The position numbers and the translations under genes are program-made. 64,000 nucleotides of DNA, from the NCBI RefSeq assembly GCF_033097365.1, contig NZ_AP028461.1:10691501-10755500 (forward strand), read 5' to 3'. The notes under the pieces are model-generated. The model had not been told where the DNA came from, did no database searches, and saw only the letters and a list, made by a program, of their open reading frames with translations. This DNA comes from Actinoplanes sichuanensis. Its GTDB lineage: Bacteria; Actinomycetota; Actinomycetes; Mycobacteriales; Micromonosporaceae. Positions 36,904 through 45,888 of the stretch are shown piece after piece. How positions within the stretch are numbered: the stretch's first letter is position 1; each line of letters begins with the position of its first letter.

Positions 36904-37098
36904 ATGGCGAAGGCCCTCTTTGGCCACGTAGGTGCGGCGCCCGACCGGCGCCTCCTCGACGAGGTCACCCGACTGCGCTCCCGGGTCCAGTCCCTGGAGT
37001 TCGAGGTCACCCGTCTTCAGGCGGAGAACGATCGTCTCGCGGCGGCGGCCGCTGAGGCGGATGAGTTCGCGCGGCTGACCGAGCCCGCTCTGACCTGA
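36904..37098 (+). CDS. Small conserved coiled-coil protein
   Basis: A 64-residue protein starting AKALFGHVGAAPDRRLLDEV and continuing as a coiled coil (TRLRSRVQSLEFEVTRLQAE). Similar short proteins beginning MAKAL-GHVG/GYVG occur widely in Streptomyces and Micromonosporaceae, with no assigned role. AAGGAG lies seven bases before the ATG. It stands alone upstream of smc with a strong terminator between. Confidence 0.85.
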   Translation: MAKALFGHVGAAPDRRLLDEVTRLRSRVQSLEFEVTRLQAENDRLAAAAAEADEFARLTEPALT

Positions 37099-37178
37099 GC
37101 CCCCTGATGCCGGGCGGTACTGCGGGGTAGCCATCCGGCATCGAAATCCCCTCGCACACCAGATGCACCAGAGAAAAC

Positions 37179-37215
37179 GCGCGCCTCCACTCCCGTGGCG
37201 GCGCGCAGCTTTTTC
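37179..37215 (+). terminator. Rho-independent terminator upstream of smc
   Basis: A 12-bp stem with one mismatch (37179-37190 with 37195-37206), a 4-base loop and a run of five T at 37210-37214. Upstream A residues pair with the T-run, so it could act in both directions. It is one of the few canonical T-tailed terminators in the window. Confidence 0.8.
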
Positions 37216-37299
37216 TCACCACGTGATTCCTGTGTCAGCGGCGATCGGCGGGTAGCCTGCCACCCAGCAGACGAACAGCAGACGACACTCCGGAGATCC

Positions 37300-40200
37300 G
37301 TGCACCTCAAGAGCCTGACGGTCAAGGGCTTCAAGTCCTTCGCCTCCGCCACCACGTTGCGGCTGGAGCCCGGCATCACCTGCGTGGTGGGGCCGAACGG
37401 CTCCGGCAAGTCCAACGTCGTCGACGCCATCGCCTGGGTTCTCGGCGAGCAGGGCGCCAAGGCACTGCGCGGCGGCAAGATGGAGGACGTCATCTTCGCC
37501 GGTACGGCCGGGCGCGCCCCGCTGGGCCGGGCCGAGGTGACGCTCACGATCGACAACAACGACGGCGCCCTGCCGATCGACTACACCGAGGTGTCGATCA
37601 CCCGTCGCATGTTCCGGGACGGCGCCAGTGAGTACGAGATCAACGGCAACTCCTGCCGGCTGCTCGACATCCAGGAGCTGCTGAGCGACTCCGGTATCGG
37701 CCGGGAGATGCACATCATCGTCGGCCAGGGCCGGCTCGACGCCATGCTGCACGCGAAACCCGAGGACCGCCGCTCGTTCATCGAGGAGGCGGCGGGCGTA
37801 CTCAAGCATCGCAAACGCAAGGAAAAGGCGATCCGCAAGCTGGACGCCATGGGTGTCAACCTGAATCGCCTGGGCGACCTGACCGCCGAGCTGAGGCGGC
37901 AGTTGAAGCCGCTCGGCCGGCAGGCCGAGGTGGCCCGCCGGGCCGCCGGCATCCAGTCCGACCTGCGTGACTCCCGGCTCCGGTTGCTCGCCGACGACCT
38001 GCACACGCTGCGCACCACCCTGGATCGGGAGATCGCCGACGAGTCGGCGATGCGGGAGCGTCGCGGCGAGGTCGAGGAGGAGAATCGCGAGGTCCAGCGG
38101 ATGCTGGCCGACCTGGAGTTCGCGCACGCCGAGGACGCGCCGCTGCTCCAGGCCGCGCAGGACTCCTGGTACAAGCTGTCCACTCTTCAGGAGCGGTTCC
38201 GGTCGACCGAGCAACTGGCCACCGAGCGGCTGCGACACCTGGCCGCCACCCCCGACGACGAGCGTCCCGGCCGCGATCCGGAGATGTTGGAGGCCGAGGC
38301 CGAGCGGGTCCGCGAGCAGGAGGAGGAGCTCCGCGAGGCCCTCACCGAGGACCAGATGCGCCTGGCCGAGGCGGTCGAGCACCGGCAGGAGCAGGAGCGC
38401 CTGCTGGCCGCCGCCGAGGGGGAGCTGCGGGCCGCCGCCAAGGCGATCGCCGACCGCCGCGAGGGCCTGGCCAAGCTCACCGGCAACGTGAACGCGGCCC
38501 GCGCCCGGACCACGAGCGCCGCCGAGGAGATCGAGCGCCTGGCGATCGCCCACGAGGACGCACTGATGCGGGCCGAGGCCGCGCAGGGTGAGGTCGACCT
38601 GGTGTCGGCCGAGTCCACCGAGGCCGACCGGGACAACGCCGACCTCGACGCGCGCCACGACGAGGCGGTGGCCGCCCACGACCGGGCCGCCGCGGTGGTC
38701 CGGGAGCTGAGCGACACCGAGCGGGCCGCCGAGAAGGACGCGGCCAGTTGGAAGGCCCGTGAGGAGGCCCTCGCCATGGGCCTCAAGCGCAAGGACGGCG
38801 CCGGGGCGCTGCTGGCCAGGGCCGGTCAGGTGCCGGGTCTGCTCGGCAGCCTCGCGTCGATGCTGAGCGTGCGACCCGGTCATGAGGTGGCGCTCGCCGC
38901 GGCGCTGGGCGGGCTGGCCGACGCGGTCGCCCTGTCCGGCGTGGACGAGGCGATCGAGGCGATGCGTACCCTCAAGATCGCTGACGCCGGCCGGGCCGAC
39001 CTGATGGTCGCCGGATCGGCCGGGCCCGGCATGCGGGGTTCACTCGCGAACCTGCGCCCGAGCCTGCCCGACGGTGCGGTCTGGGCGCCGGAGGTGGTCG
39101 ACTGCCCGGAGCAGCTCCGACCCGCGGTCAACCGGGCGCTGCGCGACGTGGTGCTCGTCCCCGACCTGGCCGCGGCGGCCGCCCTGATCGCGGCGAACGG
39201 TGAGTTGCGTGCGGTCACCCCCGAGGGCGACGTGCTCGGCACCTATGCGGCGGCCGGTGGTTCGGCCAAGGCGACCAGCTACATCGAGGTCCAGGCCGCG
39301 GTCGACGAGGCGAAGGCCAAGCGCGCCGTCGCCGAGCAGACCATCGCCGAGGTCAAGGAACAGCTCGGTGAGGCACGGGCCGAGGTCGCCGAGCTCAAGC
39401 AGGCGGTCGCGGTGGCCGCGCAGGCCAAGCGGGCCGCCGAGGGCGAGCGCAATGCGGCCGCCCGGCGTCTGGCCGAGCTGGGCGCCGCCGCCCGGTCCGC
39501 GAAGGCGGAGAGCGAGCGGCTCGGTGCCTCCCGGCAGAAGGCCGAGGCCGCCCGCGAGGCCGATCTGATGCGGGTCGCCGAGCTGGAGGAGCGGCTGCGT
39601 CTGGCCGAGGACACCCCGCTCGACGAGGAGCCGTCCACCGAGGAACGCGATCGGCTCGCCGCACTGGTGCCCCAGTCCCGGCAGAACGAGATGGAGGTGC
39701 GACTCGCGGTCCGTACCGCTGAGGAACGTGTCTCCTCCATCGCCGGCCGCGCCGACTCGCTGATGCGTCAGGCCAACCAGGAACGGCAGGCCCGGGAACG
39801 GGCCGCCGCGAGGCGCGCGGCACGCGCCCGCGGCGCCGAGATCGCCCGCGCGGTCGCGCACGGCGCGGCCGCCGCCCTGGAACACGTCGCCGTCTCGCTG
39901 GCCGCCGCGGCCGACCGTCGCGACCGGCTCGCCAGCGAGCGGACCAGCCGGGAGGCCGAGCTCCAGGAGGTGCGGGCGCACGCCAAGCGTCTGGTGGCCG
40001 AGTTGGAGCGGCTCACCAGCGAGGTGCACCGCGACGAGATGGCCCGTGCCGAGCAGCGGATGCGTATCGAGCAGCTGGAGGCGAAGGCCGCCGAGGACTT
40101 CTCGCTCGACGTCGAGACCCTGATCAGCGAGTACGGTCCGGACCAGCCGGTGCCGCCGACCCAGGCCGAGGTGGCCCAGGCCGAGAAGGACGGCAAGCCC

Positions 40201-40881
40201 GAGCCGCAGCCGGCCCCGTTCCACCGGCCCACCCAGGAGAAGCGGGCCAACAAGGCGGAGCGTGACCTGACCCTGCTCGGCAAGGTCAACCCGCTCGCGC
40301 TGGAGGAGTTCGCGGCCCTGGAGGAGCGTTACAAGTTCCTCTCCGACCAGCTGGAAGACCTCAAAGCCACCCGCCGGGACCTGCTCACCGTGGTCAAGGA
40401 CGTCGACGACCGGATCCTGGAGGTCTTCACGTCGGCGTTCGAGGACACCGCCCGTGAGTTCCAGCAGGTCTTCCAGGTGCTCTTCCCGGGTGGTGAGGGC
40501 CGGCTGATCCTCACCGACCCGGAGGACATGCTCACCACCGGCGTCGAGGTGGAGGCCCGCCCGCCGGGCAAGAAGATCAAGCGGCTGTCGCTGCTGTCCG
40601 GTGGCGAGCGCTCGCTGACCGCGGTGGCGATGCTCTGTGCCATCTTCCGGGCCCGGCCCTCGCCCTTCTACATCATGGACGAGGTCGAGGCGGCCCTCGA
40701 CGACGTCAACCTGGGCCGGTTGATTACCCTCTTCCAGCAACTGCGGGAGAAGAGCCAGCTGCTCATCATCACGCACCAGAAACGGACGATGGAGGTCGCG
40801 GACGCCCTGTACGGCGTCACGATGCGCGCCGGCGTCACCCAGGTGATCAGCCAGCGCCTCGCGCGCGACCCCGAGGAGTAG
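37300..40881 (+). CDS. smc: Chromosome segregation protein SMC
   Basis: Condensin ATPase of 1193 aa. The N-terminal head starts HLKSLTVKGFKSFASATTLR with Walker A GPNGSGKSNVVDAIAWVLGE. Two long coiled-coil arms (about residues 170-500 and 680-1010) flank the hinge (VPGLLGSLASMLSVRPGHE to about residue 650). The C-terminal head holds the signature LSGGERSLTAVAMLCAIF and Walker B FYIMDEVEAALDDVN. The GTG at 37300 has GGAG nearby. It stands between mutM and ftsY as in other actinobacteria. Confidence 0.97.
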   Translation: MHLKSLTVKGFKSFASATTLRLEPGITCVVGPNGSGKSNVVDAIAWVLGEQGAKALRGGKMEDVIFAGTAGRAPLGRAEVTLTIDNNDGALPIDYTEVSITRRMFRDGASEYEINGNSCRLLDIQELLSDSGIGREMHIIVGQGRLDAMLHAKPEDRRSFIEEAAGVLKHRKRKEKAIRKLDAMGVNLNRLGDLTAELRRQLKPLGRQAEVARRAAGIQSDLRDSRLRLLADDLHTLRTTLDREIADESAMRERRGEVEEENREVQRMLADLEFAHAEDAPLLQAAQDSWYKLSTLQERFRSTEQLATERLRHLAATPDDERPGRDPEMLEAEAERVREQEEELREALTEDQMRLAEAVEHRQEQERLLAAAEGELRAAAKAIADRREGLAKLTGNVNAARARTTSAAEEIERLAIAHEDALMRAEAAQGEVDLVSAESTEADRDNADLDARHDEAVAAHDRAAAVVRELSDTERAAEKDAASWKAREEALAMGLKRKDGAGALLARAGQVPGLLGSLASMLSVRPGHEVALAAALGGLADAVALSGVDEAIEAMRTLKIADAGRADLMVAGSAGPGMRGSLANLRPSLPDGAVWAPEVVDCPEQLRPAVNRALRDVVLVPDLAAAAALIAANGELRAVTPEGDVLGTYAAAGGSAKATSYIEVQAAVDEAKAKRAVAEQTIAEVKEQLGEARAEVAELKQAVAVAAQAKRAAEGERNAAARRLAELGAAARSAKAESERLGASRQKAEAAREADLMRVAELEERLRLAEDTPLDEEPSTEERDRLAALVPQSRQNEMEVRLAVRTAEERVSSIAGRADSLMRQANQERQARERAAARRAARARGAEIARAVAHGAAAALEHVAVSLAAAADRRDRLASERTSREAELQEVRAHAKRLVAELERLTSEVHRDEMARAEQRMRIEQLEAKAAEDFSLDVETLISEYGPDQPVPPTQAEVAQAEKDGKPEPQPAPFHRPTQEKRANKAERDLTLLGKVNPLALEEFAALEERYKFLSDQLEDLKATRRDLLTVVKDVDDRILEVFTSAFEDTAREFQQVFQVLFPGGEGRLILTDPEDMLTTGVEVEARPPGKKIKRLSLLSGGERSLTAVAMLCAIFRARPSPFYIMDEVEAALDDVNLGRLITLFQQLREKSQLLIITHQKRTMEVADALYGVTMRAGVTQVISQRLARDPEE

Positions 40882-40894
40882 GGAAACCGACTAC

Positions 40895-41509
40895 ATGCGC
40901 GACCGCGCCCAGGCCCTGATGATCGACCTGGACGGCGTGCTGCGCCGCTGGGACCCGGCCCCGATGATCGCCGTCGAGGTCGGGTACGGCCTCAAGCCCG
41001 CCTCGCTGCTGGAGACGGCGATGTCGTGGGACATCTACCGGCCCGCGATGGCCGGTGAGATCACCGACGCCGAGTGGATGAAGCTGGTCGCCGACCGACT
41101 GCCGCTGGAGCCGGAGCGGGCCGCCGCCGCGGTCGCCGAGTGGCAGTCCTACCGCGGCGACGTCGACCCCGAGGTGCTCGCCTTCGTCCGCGAGGTGCGG
41201 GCCGGCGGGCGGAAGGTCGCGATCGCCACCAACGCCACCGACCGGCTCCGCCCCGACCTGGACACGCTCGGACTCACGGCGGAGGTCGACCTGGTGCTCA
41301 GTTCCTGGGAGCTGAAGGTGCACAAGCCCGCCCCGGAGTATTTCGAGCAGGCCTGTGCGCAGCTCCGGGTGCTGCCCAAGCACGTGCTCTTCGTCGACGA
41401 CGACGATCGGGTGATCCGCGGTGCCCGCTCGGCGGGGCTCTCCGGATACCGGTGGGCCGGGCCGGAACACGTACCGTATCTGCGTAAGGTTCTCGATCTA
41501 CCGGTTTGA
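40895..41509 (+). CDS. HAD-superfamily hydrolase
   Basis: A 204-residue HAD phosphatase. The nucleophile motif is MIDLDGVLRR (Asp11 and Asp13). Motif II is VAIATNATDRL, the lysine is in ELKVHKPAPEYF, and the last acidic pair is HVLFVDDDDRVIRGA. The Lys-Pro and 'D-x-G-V' pattern places it with small phosphoglycolate/epoxide-hydrolase-like HADs; the substrate is unknown. It starts 13 bases after smc and is likely cotranscribed. Confidence 0.9.
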   Translation: MRDRAQALMIDLDGVLRRWDPAPMIAVEVGYGLKPASLLETAMSWDIYRPAMAGEITDAEWMKLVADRLPLEPERAAAAVAEWQSYRGDVDPEVLAFVREVRAGGRKVAIATNATDRLRPDLDTLGLTAEVDLVLSSWELKVHKPAPEYFEQACAQLRVLPKHVLFVDDDDRVIRGARSAGLSGYRWAGPEHVPYLRKVLDLPV

Positions 41510-41515
41510 TGCCAT

Positions 41516-41787
41516 GTGCCGTGTTCGTGGGCTGACCGGGTGTGGTCCTCCCCTGAGGATGTGACCACACCGCTCGCGCCCGGCTCGACGAAGTATCTGA
41601 TGCAGACCGCCCGGATGATCGAGGGCGGCGAGCCCTGGTGCCTCCAGGTGCACAAGGCCGGCGAGACCACCCCGCTCCAGCTGAAGATCGCCGCCTGCGA
41701 CGCCGCTGAGAAGGGCCAGGTCTTCACGTTCCCGAAGGCGGCCGGTGGCACAAGGGCAAGGCCACCCTGCCGCGCCTCGACGACTGA
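41516..41787 (+). pseudogene. Remnant of a small gene with a frameshift
   Basis: A coding-looking stretch reads STKYLMQTARMIEGGEPWCL, then LKIAACDAAEKGQVFTFPKA, with normal third-position GC bias. At about 41745 the frame switches: the sensible ending (RWHKGKATLPRLDD, stop at 41785-41787) lies in the +1 frame, as if one base had been lost. No convincing start or ribosome binding site precedes it. It looks like the C-terminal part of a decayed gene. No family was recognised, although the AACDAA-x6-FTF pattern recalls carbohydrate-binding beta-trefoil ends. Confidence 0.4.
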
Positions 41788-41798
41788 CTCACCCGTGC

Positions 41799-41828
41799 AT
41801 CGGCCCCGGCGTGATCGCCGGGGCCGAT
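41799..41828. terminator. Hairpin between convergent genes
   Basis: A perfect 12-bp stem (41799-41810 with 41817-41828) with a 6-base loop, followed by a T-containing tract, lies between the gene remnant and the convergent PhoD-like gene. Confidence 0.75.
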
Positions 41829-41835
41829 CGTCGTT

Positions 41836-43515
41836 TCAGGGGTGGTAGTCGACCGAGACGACGTCGTGCAGGTCGCCCTCCTTGGTGGTGCCCTCGATCC
41901 GGGCGCTGGCGACCGTGCCGTCCAGGCGCAGCGTGCCGACCGCGTTGCCGAAATACGGCCCGGCCAGCTTCTTCCACCGCAGCGCCGGTTTGCGCACCGA
42001 CATGGTCCGAGCGAGCGCACGCACCGCATGGACCACCCCCGGCCACCAGGCCACCCGCATCAGCGGCCGCAGCGGCAGCGGCACCTCGTTGTGGATCGGT
42101 GAGCAGGTCAGCTGGTAGACCGGGGTCGCCATGGCATGACCGAAGTCGGCCCGCGCCGCATACGAGTGATGAACGTCACCGGAGAGCACGCTGATCGAGG
42201 CCGGCGCACGATACGCCCCACCGGCGCCGACCCGGTGCCCGGGCGCCTCCGGCCCGCCCTCGCCCAGTCGTCGGAACAACTCGCCCAGGGCCGTGAACGA
42301 CTTGCCGAACGCGGCCCAGTGCTCCAGGTCGAAGGTCCGCCGTACCTTCTCGCCGAACGCCGCCGACCGGCGGCGGTGCGACTCGGAGATCCGCTCGTTC
42401 CACGCCTCCAGGTAATGGATGGCGGGCGGCATCAGCCACGGCAGCGACGAACCCACCACCAGGTGGTCGTAGTCGCCGTGGGCCCGGTTGACGAACCAGT
42501 TCCACTCGGCGGCCGGCAGCATCGCCCGGGCGCCCGGTGTCAGCACCCGGTTGCAGCGGTTGTCCAGCACGACCAGCCGGGTCCGACCGATGTCCAGGGC
42601 GAAACTCCACTGGTACGGCACATCGGTGTTCTCCGCGGACCCCGGCTCGTCCACCCGCAGCCCGAACTCGTGGAGCAGATCGGTGGCGTCCTCGGCCTCG
42701 GTCACCTTGCGGAACAGCGGATCGGCGGCCAACTCGTCCGGGCTCAGGTTGCCGAGGTGCTGGTAGATCCAGTACGAGGCCAGGCCGGCCGAGATCCGCT
42801 CCCGCCACCACGGCTGGGCGGCCATGTCGGCGCGCCAGGAGGCGGACGTGTTCCAGTCGTCGATGAGCTCGTGATCGTCGAAGATCATCACGCTCGGCAC
42901 GGTGGAGAAGAGCCAGCGGACCTCAGGGTCACGCCACGACTCCAGATACAGCTTCGTGTACTCCTCGAAGCCGACGACCTGATCGGTCGGGCCCTGGTGC
43001 CCGTTCTTCCGGCGGGCGCGCAGGAAACGGCGCACCTTGGGCGAGGTCTCGTCGGCATACACCTGGTCGCCGAGCAGGACCAGCAGGTCGGGGCGGGTCT
43101 CCGAATCGGTCATCAGTCGTCTGGAGAACGCGTCCAGCGCGTCCGGCGGGAGCCAGCGCCCGCTCACCTGCGGGGTGCCCTTCCGGCACGAGCCGAAGAT
43201 CAGGCTGACCGGCTGGGCGGCGTCGTCGGCGGCCCGGGTGCGGATCACCGGCGGCGGATACTCCGAGTCGGCCTCCGGCCAGACCTGCCGGTCGTCCAGG
43301 AACAGGCGGTACGGGTTCGCCGAATCGGGAGCGAGACCGTCGACCGTGATCATCGCGTAGTGGTGGCCGTACGCCGAGAAGGTCTTGGCAGACCCGGCGC
43401 CCGCGCCGTCCACCTCGACCCGCGCCTGCGCCGGCGAGCTGGTTTCCAGCCACAGGGTCGCGCGGTCGCCGTCGACTCGGCGCAGCACCGGTCCGACGAG
43501 AAGTTGAGCGGTCAC
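41836..43515 (-). CDS. PhoD-like alkaline phosphatase/phosphodiesterase
   Basis: Metallophosphatase of about 559 aa. It has an N-terminal fibronectin-like domain (ATLWLETSSPAQARVEVDG) and a PhoD catalytic domain: LIFGSCRKG, LLVLLGDQVYADETSP, MIFDDHELIDDWNTS, LVVGSSLPWLMPPA and SISVLSGDVHHSYAAR. No signal peptide or Tat motif is visible, so a cytoplasmic or lipid-facing role is possible. The GTG at 43515 (GGAGGG ten bases upstream) is preferred; an in-frame TTG at 43566 would add 17 residues. It is divergent from ftsY. Confidence 0.88.
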   Translation of the reverse strand: MTAQLLVGPVLRRVDGDRATLWLETSSPAQARVEVDGAGAGSAKTFSAYGHHYAMITVDGLAPDSANPYRLFLDDRQVWPEADSEYPPPVIRTRAADDAAQPVSLIFGSCRKGTPQVSGRWLPPDALDAFSRRLMTDSETRPDLLVLLGDQVYADETSPKVRRFLRARRKNGHQGPTDQVVGFEEYTKLYLESWRDPEVRWLFSTVPSVMIFDDHELIDDWNTSASWRADMAAQPWWRERISAGLASYWIYQHLGNLSPDELAADPLFRKVTEAEDATDLLHEFGLRVDEPGSAENTDVPYQWSFALDIGRTRLVVLDNRCNRVLTPGARAMLPAAEWNWFVNRAHGDYDHLVVGSSLPWLMPPAIHYLEAWNERISESHRRRSAAFGEKVRRTFDLEHWAAFGKSFTALGELFRRLGEGGPEAPGHRVGAGGAYRAPASISVLSGDVHHSYAARADFGHAMATPVYQLTCSPIHNEVPLPLRPLMRVAWWPGVVHAVRALARTMSVRKPALRWKKLAGPYFGNAVGTLRLDGTVASARIEGTTKEGDLHDVVSVDYHP

Positions 43516-43634
43516 CGGATGGGATCCCTCCACGGGGGGTTCAAGGGGCGTCCCATCCTCCGTCAATCCAGCCCGGAATCGCCAGCCGTCCGGCCTCCGC
43601 CACGCCCGGACGACTCATCTGTCAGGATTCGGGC

Positions 43635-44828
43635 ATGGAATACGTGGTCGCCGCAGTGATCCTGCTCGTCGTCCTGATCGTGGGAGCGGTCGGGCTGGTG
43701 GTGCCGAGGATGCGGCGCCGCGATCTCCCGCCGCCGCCCAGCGTGCCCACGGTGCCGCCGGTCGAGGAGGAGATTCCGCCGCTCATCGAGCAGCCCGGCG
43801 CACCGCCCGCGCCGGTCGTCGTCGAGGAACCGGTCGTCGAGACCCCGCCGGTCGTCGAGGAAGAGCCGGTCGTCGAGAAGCCGGTCGTCGAGAAGCCGGA
43901 GCCGTCGGCGGGCCGCCTGGTCCGGCTGCGGGCCCGCCTGGCCCGGTCGCAGAGCGTGCTCGGTCGTGGCCTGCTCAGCGTCCTCTCCCGGGACCACCTC
44001 GAGGAGGAGGACTGGGAGGAGATCGAGGAGAGCCTGATCTCCGCCGACGTCGGCATCGAGGCCACCCAGGTGATCGTCGAGCGGCTGCGCGAGCGGGTCC
44101 GGATCCTCGGCACCCGGACCGTCGCCGAGGTCCGTGAGCAGCTGATCGAGGAGCTGGTGGAGGCTCTGGAGCCGGGCCTGGACCGCAGCCTGAAGACGGC
44201 GTCGCACGAGGGCCGGCCGGCCGTGGTCCTGGTCGTCGGCGTCAACGGTGCGGGCAAGACCACCACCTGCGGCAAGATCGGCCGGGTGCTGATCGGCGAC
44301 GGCGGCACCGTGCTCTTCGGGGCGGCCGACACGTTCCGGGCCGCCGCGGCCGACCAGATCCAGACCTGGGGTGAGCGGGTCGGCGCCGAGACCGTCCGTG
44401 GCCCGGAAGGGGGAGACCCGGCCAGCGTGGCGTTCGACGCGGTGAAACGGGGTATCGACACGGGTGTGGACACCGTGCTGATCGACACCGCCGGCCGCCT
44501 GCAGAACAAGGTCGGCCTGATGGACGAGCTGGGCAAGGTCAAGCGGGTGGTGGAGAAGCACGGCCCGGTCGACGAGACCCTGCTCGTGCTCGACGCGACC
44601 ACCGGGCAGAACGGTCTGGAGCAGGCCCGGGTGTTCACCGAGGTGGTGGATGTCACGGGTGTGGTGCTGACCAAGCTGGATGGCACGGCCAAGGGCGGCA
44701 TCGTCATCGCGGTGCAGCGCAAACTCGGGATCCCGGTCAAGTTGGTCGGCCTCGGCGAGGGGCCGGACGACCTCGCCCCGTTCGAGCCGAAGGCCTTCGT
44801 CGAGGCTCTTGTCGACGGGGACGCGTAG
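43635..44828 (+). CDS. ftsY: Signal recognition particle receptor FtsY
   Basis: SRP receptor GTPase of 397 aa. A membrane helix occupies residues about 4-24, a Pro/Glu/Val-rich spacer with PVVEE repeats residues 35-90, and the NG domain follows: N-domain from about 95, P-loop GVNGAGKTTTCGKIGR, LFGAADTFRAAAADQI, TVLIDTAGRLQNKVGLMDEL, VLTKLDGTAKGGI, and LGEGPDDLAPFEP. CAGGAT six bases before the ATG could be a weak leaderless promoter. ffh, usually nearby, is not in the window. Confidence 0.97.
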   Translation: MEYVVAAVILLVVLIVGAVGLVVPRMRRRDLPPPPSVPTVPPVEEEIPPLIEQPGAPPAPVVVEEPVVETPPVVEEEPVVEKPVVEKPEPSAGRLVRLRARLARSQSVLGRGLLSVLSRDHLEEEDWEEIEESLISADVGIEATQVIVERLRERVRILGTRTVAEVREQLIEELVEALEPGLDRSLKTASHEGRPAVVLVVGVNGAGKTTTCGKIGRVLIGDGGTVLFGAADTFRAAAADQIQTWGERVGAETVRGPEGGDPASVAFDAVKRGIDTGVDTVLIDTAGRLQNKVGLMDELGKVKRVVEKHGPVDETLLVLDATTGQNGLEQARVFTEVVDVTGVVLTKLDGTAKGGIVIAVQRKLGIPVKLVGLGEGPDDLAPFEPKAFVEALVDGDA

Positions 44829-44865
44829 GCTCGCGGGTGTGCACCATAAGTCTGGGAGGCCGTGA

Positions 44866-45663
44866 GTGACGCAGGAGCCGCTGCGCGAGATACCGCTGCA
44901 CGGTGGAAACGTCTCTACGGTCTCCCGGATCGGCGACACGGTCCGACGCAACGCGGGGCCGTGGACGCCCGCCGTGCACGCTCTCCTCCTGCACCTGGAG
45001 CGGGTCGGGTTCACCGGCTCGCCCCACGCCCTCGGCATGGACGAGAAGGGCCGTGAGGTCCTCTCCTATCTGGATGGGGAGTGCGGCGAGTATCCGCTGG
45101 CCCCGCACTGGGTGACCGAGGAGGCGCTGGTCACCGTCGGGACGATGCTGCGGATGTTCCACGACGCGCAGTATGGCTTCGTCCCCCCGCCGGGCGCGGT
45201 CTGGCGTTCGTTCGGGCCGCCCCCGCCGGACACCGAGGTGATCTGTCACCATGACGCCGCCCCGCACAACGTGGTCTGGCGGCCGGACGGCACGCTGGCC
45301 CTGATCGATTTCGATCTGGCGTCGCCCGGCTCACGGCTCTACGACGTGGCCTATGCCGCGTGGACCTGGGTTCCGCTGTTCAGCGACCGGGATTCCTACA
45401 CCCTCGGCTGGAAGCGGCCGAACCGGCCACGGCGTCTGCGCCTGTTCGCGGACGCGTACGGTCTGATCCCGCGCGACCGGCACCGCCTGGTGCGGACCAT
45501 CCGCAAGCGGATCGTCGACCACGTCGAGGGCATCCGGCGGATGGCCGCGGCGGGCGATCCGGCGTTCGTCCGGATCGTGCACAAGGGCCACCTGCGCCGC
45601 CCGATGCGCGACCTGCGGCTGCTCGATTACGAGCGCCACACGCTGGAGTATGCGCTGCGCTAA
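44866..45663 (+). CDS. APH-family phosphotransferase (aminoglycoside/choline kinase-like)
   Basis: A 265-residue kinase-fold protein. The catalytic loop is ICHHDAAPHNVVW (H-x-D-x4-N) and the metal motif is ALIDFDLASPGSRLYDVAYAAWTWV. Upstream residues (HGGNVSTVSRIGDTVRR) form a short nucleotide-binding lobe. Members phosphorylate diverse small molecules; resistance is not implied. The GTG at 44866 has GGGAGG six bases upstream. It lies between ftsY and the amt operon, where no functional link is evident. Confidence 0.85.
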   Translation: MTQEPLREIPLHGGNVSTVSRIGDTVRRNAGPWTPAVHALLLHLERVGFTGSPHALGMDEKGREVLSYLDGECGEYPLAPHWVTEEALVTVGTMLRMFHDAQYGFVPPPGAVWRSFGPPPPDTEVICHHDAAPHNVVWRPDGTLALIDFDLASPGSRLYDVAYAAWTWVPLFSDRDSYTLGWKRPNRPRRLRLFADAYGLIPRDRHRLVRTIRKRIVDHVEGIRRMAAAGDPAFVRIVHKGHLRRPMRDLRLLDYERHTLEYALR

Positions 45664-45736
45664 AGGCCTGCGATCGGGCTAAAGCGCCGATATCGTGGCA
45701 GCTCAGGCGCCCTTCTCTGCAGACTGTGAGGTTTTC

Positions 45737-45773
45737 TTCACACGTCGGAAACAACGCGTGACGTCTCGGAAAT
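45737..45773 (+). promoter_or_regulatory. GlnR-type nitrogen control box upstream of amt-glnB-glnD
   Basis: Two tandem half-site pairs fit the GlnR pattern GTnAC-n6-GAAAC: TTCAC-n6-GAAAC at 45737-45752, then after five bases GTGAC-n6-GAAAT at 45758-45773. They are 116 bases before the amt start. amt-glnK-glnD is the classical GlnR target operon in Streptomyces. Confidence 0.7.
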
Positions 45774-45888
45774 CGCGCGAAGACCGTGCTCGAAACAGCA
45801 GGCCGGAAAGCTTCGCGCCGAACCGGCCGACAGGCGGCGTTGCCCCAGGTCCGGTGTGCGAGGACACCTTATTCCGAGAGGAGGCAGC

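Noticed and set aside
44866..45663. Aminoglycoside resistance gene
   Set aside because: The APH fold is shared by many metabolite kinases, and nothing in context or motifs points to antibiotic modification.
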